From Isosphaera sp. (lineage in GTDB: Bacteria; Planctomycetota; Phycisphaerae; Phycisphaerales; UBA1924), in assembly GCA_013822085.1 (NCBI GenBank), contig PNJV01000011.1, forward strand, positions 1-56,258: 56,258 nucleotides of DNA, written 5' to 3'. A program made the position numbers and the translations under genes. Numbering within the stretch: the stretch's first letter is position 1; every line of letters begins with the position of its first letter. Positions 53,747-56,258 of this stretch are shown here, piece after piece. A model generated the notes under the pieces. The model had not been told where the DNA came from. It saw only the letters and a program-made list of their open reading frames with translations, and did no database searches.

Positions 53747-55822
53747 TCACTCGTCGTCTGGGGTTGGTCGGTATGCGGCGACGAGGGCCTGCTGGACGTT
53801 GGGCGGGGACTTCTCGTCGTGGCTGTACTCCATGGAGAAGGCGCCCTGGCCTGCGGTGATGGACTTGAGCTGGCCGGCGTAGTTGCCCAGCTCGCTCAGG
53901 GGTGCTGTGGCGCGGAGGAGGCACTGGTCGCCCGGGAGGATATCGGAGCTGAGCACGCGGCCGCGTTTGGAGGAGAGGTCCGCGGTCAGGTCGCCCAGGG
54001 AGCTGGCCGGTGCGGAGATCTCGAGGGCGACCCAGGGCTCTAGGAGGACGGGCTTGGCCTTGAGGACGGCGTCGATGAAGGCCTTGCGGCCGGCGGTGAC
54101 GAAGGCGATCTCTTTGCTGTCCACGTCGTGGTGCTTGCCGTCGTAGACCTCGACGCGGACGGCGGTGAGTGGGAAGCCGGCCAGGCACCCCGAGGCCATG
54201 GCCTGCCTGCAGCCCTTCTCGATGGCGGGCATGAACTGGCGTGGGACGGAGCCGCCGACGGTGGCGTTGAGGAATTCGAAGGAGTCGGCGTGGCCGTTGC
54301 TCAGGGGTGAGACGCGGAGGAAGACCTCGCCGAACTGGCCGGCGCCGCCGGTCTGCTTTTTGTGGCGGTGGTGGCCGTCGGCGTGGGCGGTGATGGCTTC
54401 CTTGAAGGCGACCTTTGGTTGGTGTGTGGTCAGGTCCAGGTGGAAGCGGGCCTTGAGCTTTTCGAGGGTCAGGCGCAGGTGGAGCTCGCCCAGGCCGCGC
54501 AGGACGGTCTGGCCGGTGGCGGCGACGCGGTCCATGACCAGGCAGGGGTCCTCGTCGGTGAGCTTGTGGATGGCGGCGGTGAACTTGGTCTCGTCGGCGT
54601 GGTTGTTCAGCTCGACGGCCAGGCCGTAAACGGGCCTGGGCAGAGGCAGGTCGGGGTGGAGGAGGTGGAGGGCCGGGTCGGCGTGGAGGATGGCGTTGTG
54701 GCGGAGCTCGTCGACCTTGGCCACGCAGCCCAGGTCGCCCGGTCCCAGCGTGTCGACCTCGGTGGCGTCCTTGCCGCGGACCTTGAAGAGGTGGCCCAGG
54801 CGCAGGGGCTTTTTGTCGGCGTCGTTGAGGTAGAGCTCGTCCTTGGGCCGCAGCGTGCCCTGGATGACGCGCAGGTGCGCCAGCTTGCCCATGTAGGGGT
54901 CGTGGACGATCTTGAACACGTGCGCGACGGCGGGGGCGGCGGCTGAGAGCGGGGGGTCGAAGATCCGGGTGGCGCCGGCGGCGTCGCGCTGGCGCAGGGC
55001 CGGGGGCGTCTCGTGCTCGGGCGTCGGGCAGAGGTCGGCGATGACGTGGAGGAGGTCGTCGATGCCGGCGCCCGTGCGCGCCGAGGCGAAGCACACCGGC
55101 ACCAGGTGGCCGGCGCGCATCGCCGACTCGAAGGCGCGGCGGAGCTTGGCCGGGTCCAGGTGGTCGCCGTGGTCGAAGTATTCGCCGGTGAGCTCCTCGT
55201 CCATCTCGACGACCTGCTCGACGATGGCCCGGTGGGTGTCGGGGACCGAGAGCGCCCCCTGGTCGGGCGCGGTGCCGGCCTGGGTGGTGGCGTGGTCGAA
55301 GACGTCGATGACGTCGGTGCCGCTGCGCACCGGGAGGTTGATGGCCAGGCACTCGGGGCCGAAGGCGTCGCGCAGCGAGGTCAGCAGGGCCGCGGCGTCG
55401 AGGCCGTCGTGATCGATCTTGTTGACGACGATCATGCGCGGCAGGCCCAGCTCCGTGGCCAGGCGCATGGCCCGGCGCGTGGTGACCTCGATGCCGCGGG
55501 TGGCGTCGATCACCACCAGGGCCGTCTCGACGGGCGGGAGCGAGGTGACGACCTGGCCGAAGAGGTCGGCCGAGCCCGGGGTGTCGATGGCGTTGATGAG
55601 CCGGCCGGCGTGGACGAAGTGGACGGGCTTGGCCGAGATGGTGTGCGCGTGGGTCTTTTCTTCCGGGTCGCAGTCGATGACCGACGAGCCGTCGGTGGTG
55701 GAGCCCAGCTTGGCCGTGGCGTGGGTGTGGTAGAGGAAGCGTTCCAGGAGCGTGGTCTTGCCGCAGGCGTTGTGGCCGACGACGACGAGGTTCCTCACAT
55801 CCGCGGCGGCGAACCTGCCCAT
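53747..55822 (-). CDS. Elongation factor G-like GTPase (EF-G paralogue)
   Basis: 691 aa with the five-domain EF-G layout. G domain: G1 GHNACGKTT (16-24), a short degenerate switch I, G3 DTPGSAD (80-86), G4 NKID, then domain II (VAHVFKIVHDPYMGKLAHLR), domain III (VLRGLGELHLRLTLEKLKA), domain IV (KKQTGGAGQFGEVFLRVSPL; GFPLTAVRVEVYDGKHHDVDS) and domain V (ILLEP-like VLLEPWVALEISAP; RGRVLSSDI). EF-G proper has DTPGH with the GTPase-activating His; here it is Ser84. This matches the EF-G-like group (FusA2/TT1498), whose cellular role is unclear. GGAGGA precedes ATG at 55822. A second, canonical fusA is expected elsewhere. Confidence 0.92.
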   Translation of the reverse strand: MGRFAAADVRNLVVVGHNACGKTTLLERFLYHTHATAKLGSTTDGSSVIDCDPEEKTHAHTISAKPVHFVHAGRLINAIDTPGSADLFGQVVTSLPPVETALVVIDATRGIEVTTRRAMRLATELGLPRMIVVNKIDHDGLDAAALLTSLRDAFGPECLAINLPVRSGTDVIDVFDHATTQAGTAPDQGALSVPDTHRAIVEQVVEMDEELTGEYFDHGDHLDPAKLRRAFESAMRAGHLVPVCFASARTGAGIDDLLHVIADLCPTPEHETPPALRQRDAAGATRIFDPPLSAAAPAVAHVFKIVHDPYMGKLAHLRVIQGTLRPKDELYLNDADKKPLRLGHLFKVRGKDATEVDTLGPGDLGCVAKVDELRHNAILHADPALHLLHPDLPLPRPVYGLAVELNNHADETKFTAAIHKLTDEDPCLVMDRVAATGQTVLRGLGELHLRLTLEKLKARFHLDLTTHQPKVAFKEAITAHADGHHRHKKQTGGAGQFGEVFLRVSPLSNGHADSFEFLNATVGGSVPRQFMPAIEKGCRQAMASGCLAGFPLTAVRVEVYDGKHHDVDSKEIAFVTAGRKAFIDAVLKAKPVLLEPWVALEISAPASSLGDLTADLSSKRGRVLSSDILPGDQCLLRATAPLSELGNYAGQLKSITAGQGAFSMEYSHDEKSPPNVQQALVAAYRPTPDDE

Positions 55823-55925
55823 GGTGGATCCTCCCGCGCCTGGCGGCGACTGGCAGGGCCCCGGTCGTGCGGGCCTTGCTGGGGGCTGCGGCGTTTGGGG
55901 CCGTGCCGGTGGAGCTCCCGGGACC

Positions 55926-55953
55926 AGTCTACAACTGTTGGTCTGGGGCACAA
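55926..55953 (-). promoter_or_regulatory. Candidate promoter of the EF-G-like gene
   Basis: Reverse strand: TTGTGC (55948-55953), a 16-base spacer, TAGACT (55926-55931). The leader to ATG at 55822 is about 100 bases. Confidence 0.5.
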
Positions 55954-56001
55954 GTGGGGCCCGCGGCGAGGGATGGGGTGGTTTGATCGCAAGGCGTTCG
56001 T

Positions 56002-56258
56002 ATGAGCGAGCCAGTGGCCGGCGGGGGCGGGGGCGGGGGTGCGGCGCAGGGGCGGCTGGCGGTGGCGGACCTGATGTACGTGCTCGCCGAGGGCGCGATC
56101 GCGACTGCGGCTGCCGAGCCGCGCGATTCGGCGCGGATGCTGGTGGTCCGGCGCAGTGCGCCCGAGCGGGTGGAGCACCTGGTTGTGCGCGATCTGCCGG
56201 GGCTGCTGCCGGCGGGGATGGTCATGGTTCGCAACGTGTCGCGCGTCCTTGCGGCGCG
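56002..56258 (+). CDS. queA: S-adenosylmethionine:tRNA ribosyltransferase-isomerase QueA (5' part)
   Basis: Partial: 85 complete codons run to the window edge with no stop. After a Gly-rich start (AGGGGGGGAAQG) the sequence LAVADLMYVLAEGAIATAAA, EPRDSARMLVVRRS, VRDLPGLLPAGMVMVRN and VSRVLAA matches the N-terminus of QueA (FDYDLPeelIA..P...RDasRLLV, LPdlL.pGDllV.N.tRV.pA). QueA transfers the ribosyl part of SAM to make epoxyqueuosine in tRNA anticodons. The highly conserved LP of the first motif reads LA here. It is divergent from the EF-G-like gene (179-base gap). I see no Shine-Dalgarno sequence before ATG at 56002. Confidence 0.8.
   Translation, partial: MSEPVAGGGGGGGAAQGRLAVADLMYVLAEGAIATAAAEPRDSARMLVVRRSAPERVEHLVVRDLPGLLPAGMVMVRNVSRVLAA

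Overview
This is a very G+C-rich bacterial chromosome segment that is almost entirely protein-coding. It probably comes from a flagellated planctomycete of the Phycisphaerae type. Five features point there: an exported protein with a PEP-CTERM-like tail ending in arginines (42752-43501), a planctomycete-type ECF sigma factor (46813-47439), a membrane protein with a CESCGY...CPECG zinc ribbon (34408-35160), a fliD-fliS pair, and peptidoglycan genes murC-murB-ddl. The taxonomic call is an inference; there is no rRNA gene to confirm it. I see no tRNA, rRNA, CRISPR array, transposase, integrase or phage gene. The window looks like core chromosome.

Layout. 1-7.0 kb: mutL, apaG (reverse), a SAM methyltransferase, a pyridine nucleotide transhydrogenase, a small coiled-coil membrane protein and DNA polymerase III delta'. 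7.0-10.5 kb (reverse): fliD-fliS. 10.9-17.5 kb: a membrane protein, a large exported protein, a trypsin-like protease and a divergent exported FG-GAP repeat protein. 17.5-21.5 kb (reverse): a tightly overlapping operon hscB-like / CNNM-CBS / CNNM-CBS / alpha-beta hydrolase. 21.6-27.6 kb: an Asp/Glu racemase-like protein, a rhodanese-fold lipoprotein, a DsbD N-terminal-like protein, a redoxin and an enlarged RseP-type site-2 protease. 27.6-35.2 kb (reverse): zinc-ribbon membrane protein, MFS exporter, small membrane protein, thioredoxin, S41 protease, tsaD and a DUF1015 protein. 35.2-43.5 kb: a Fur-family regulator, a Nudix hydrolase, murC-murB-ddl, an SDR dehydrogenase, a solitary nuoH and the PEP-CTERM-like protein. 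43.7-47.4 kb: ECF sigma plus anti-sigma, a Tat-exported glycosylasparaginase and a second ECF sigma. 47.5-56.3 kb: a TPR-rhodanese protein, 3-hydroxyacyl-CoA dehydrogenase, a lipoprotein, an amidohydrolase, mraZ, an ankyrin membrane protein, an EF-G-like GTPase and the start of queA.

The most interesting signal is regulatory. Ten genes on both strands have a TAnnnT hexamer 5-7 bases before the start codon and no Shine-Dalgarno sequence, the arrangement expected for leaderless mRNAs. Genes inside operons, or with longer leaders, usually carry GGAG-type sites instead. The second strongest signal lies between the divergent amidohydrolase and mraZ genes: four GTGTGG repeats spaced 10-11 bp apart, next to an mraZ promoter with a 17-bp spacer. 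mraZ itself is an orphan, separated from the murC-murB-ddl block. A possible autoregulatory ECF promoter precedes the 43.7-kb sigma gene. Several enzymes lack an expected active-site or metal-binding residue (rhodanese, racemase, Fur, EF-G-like, MutL).
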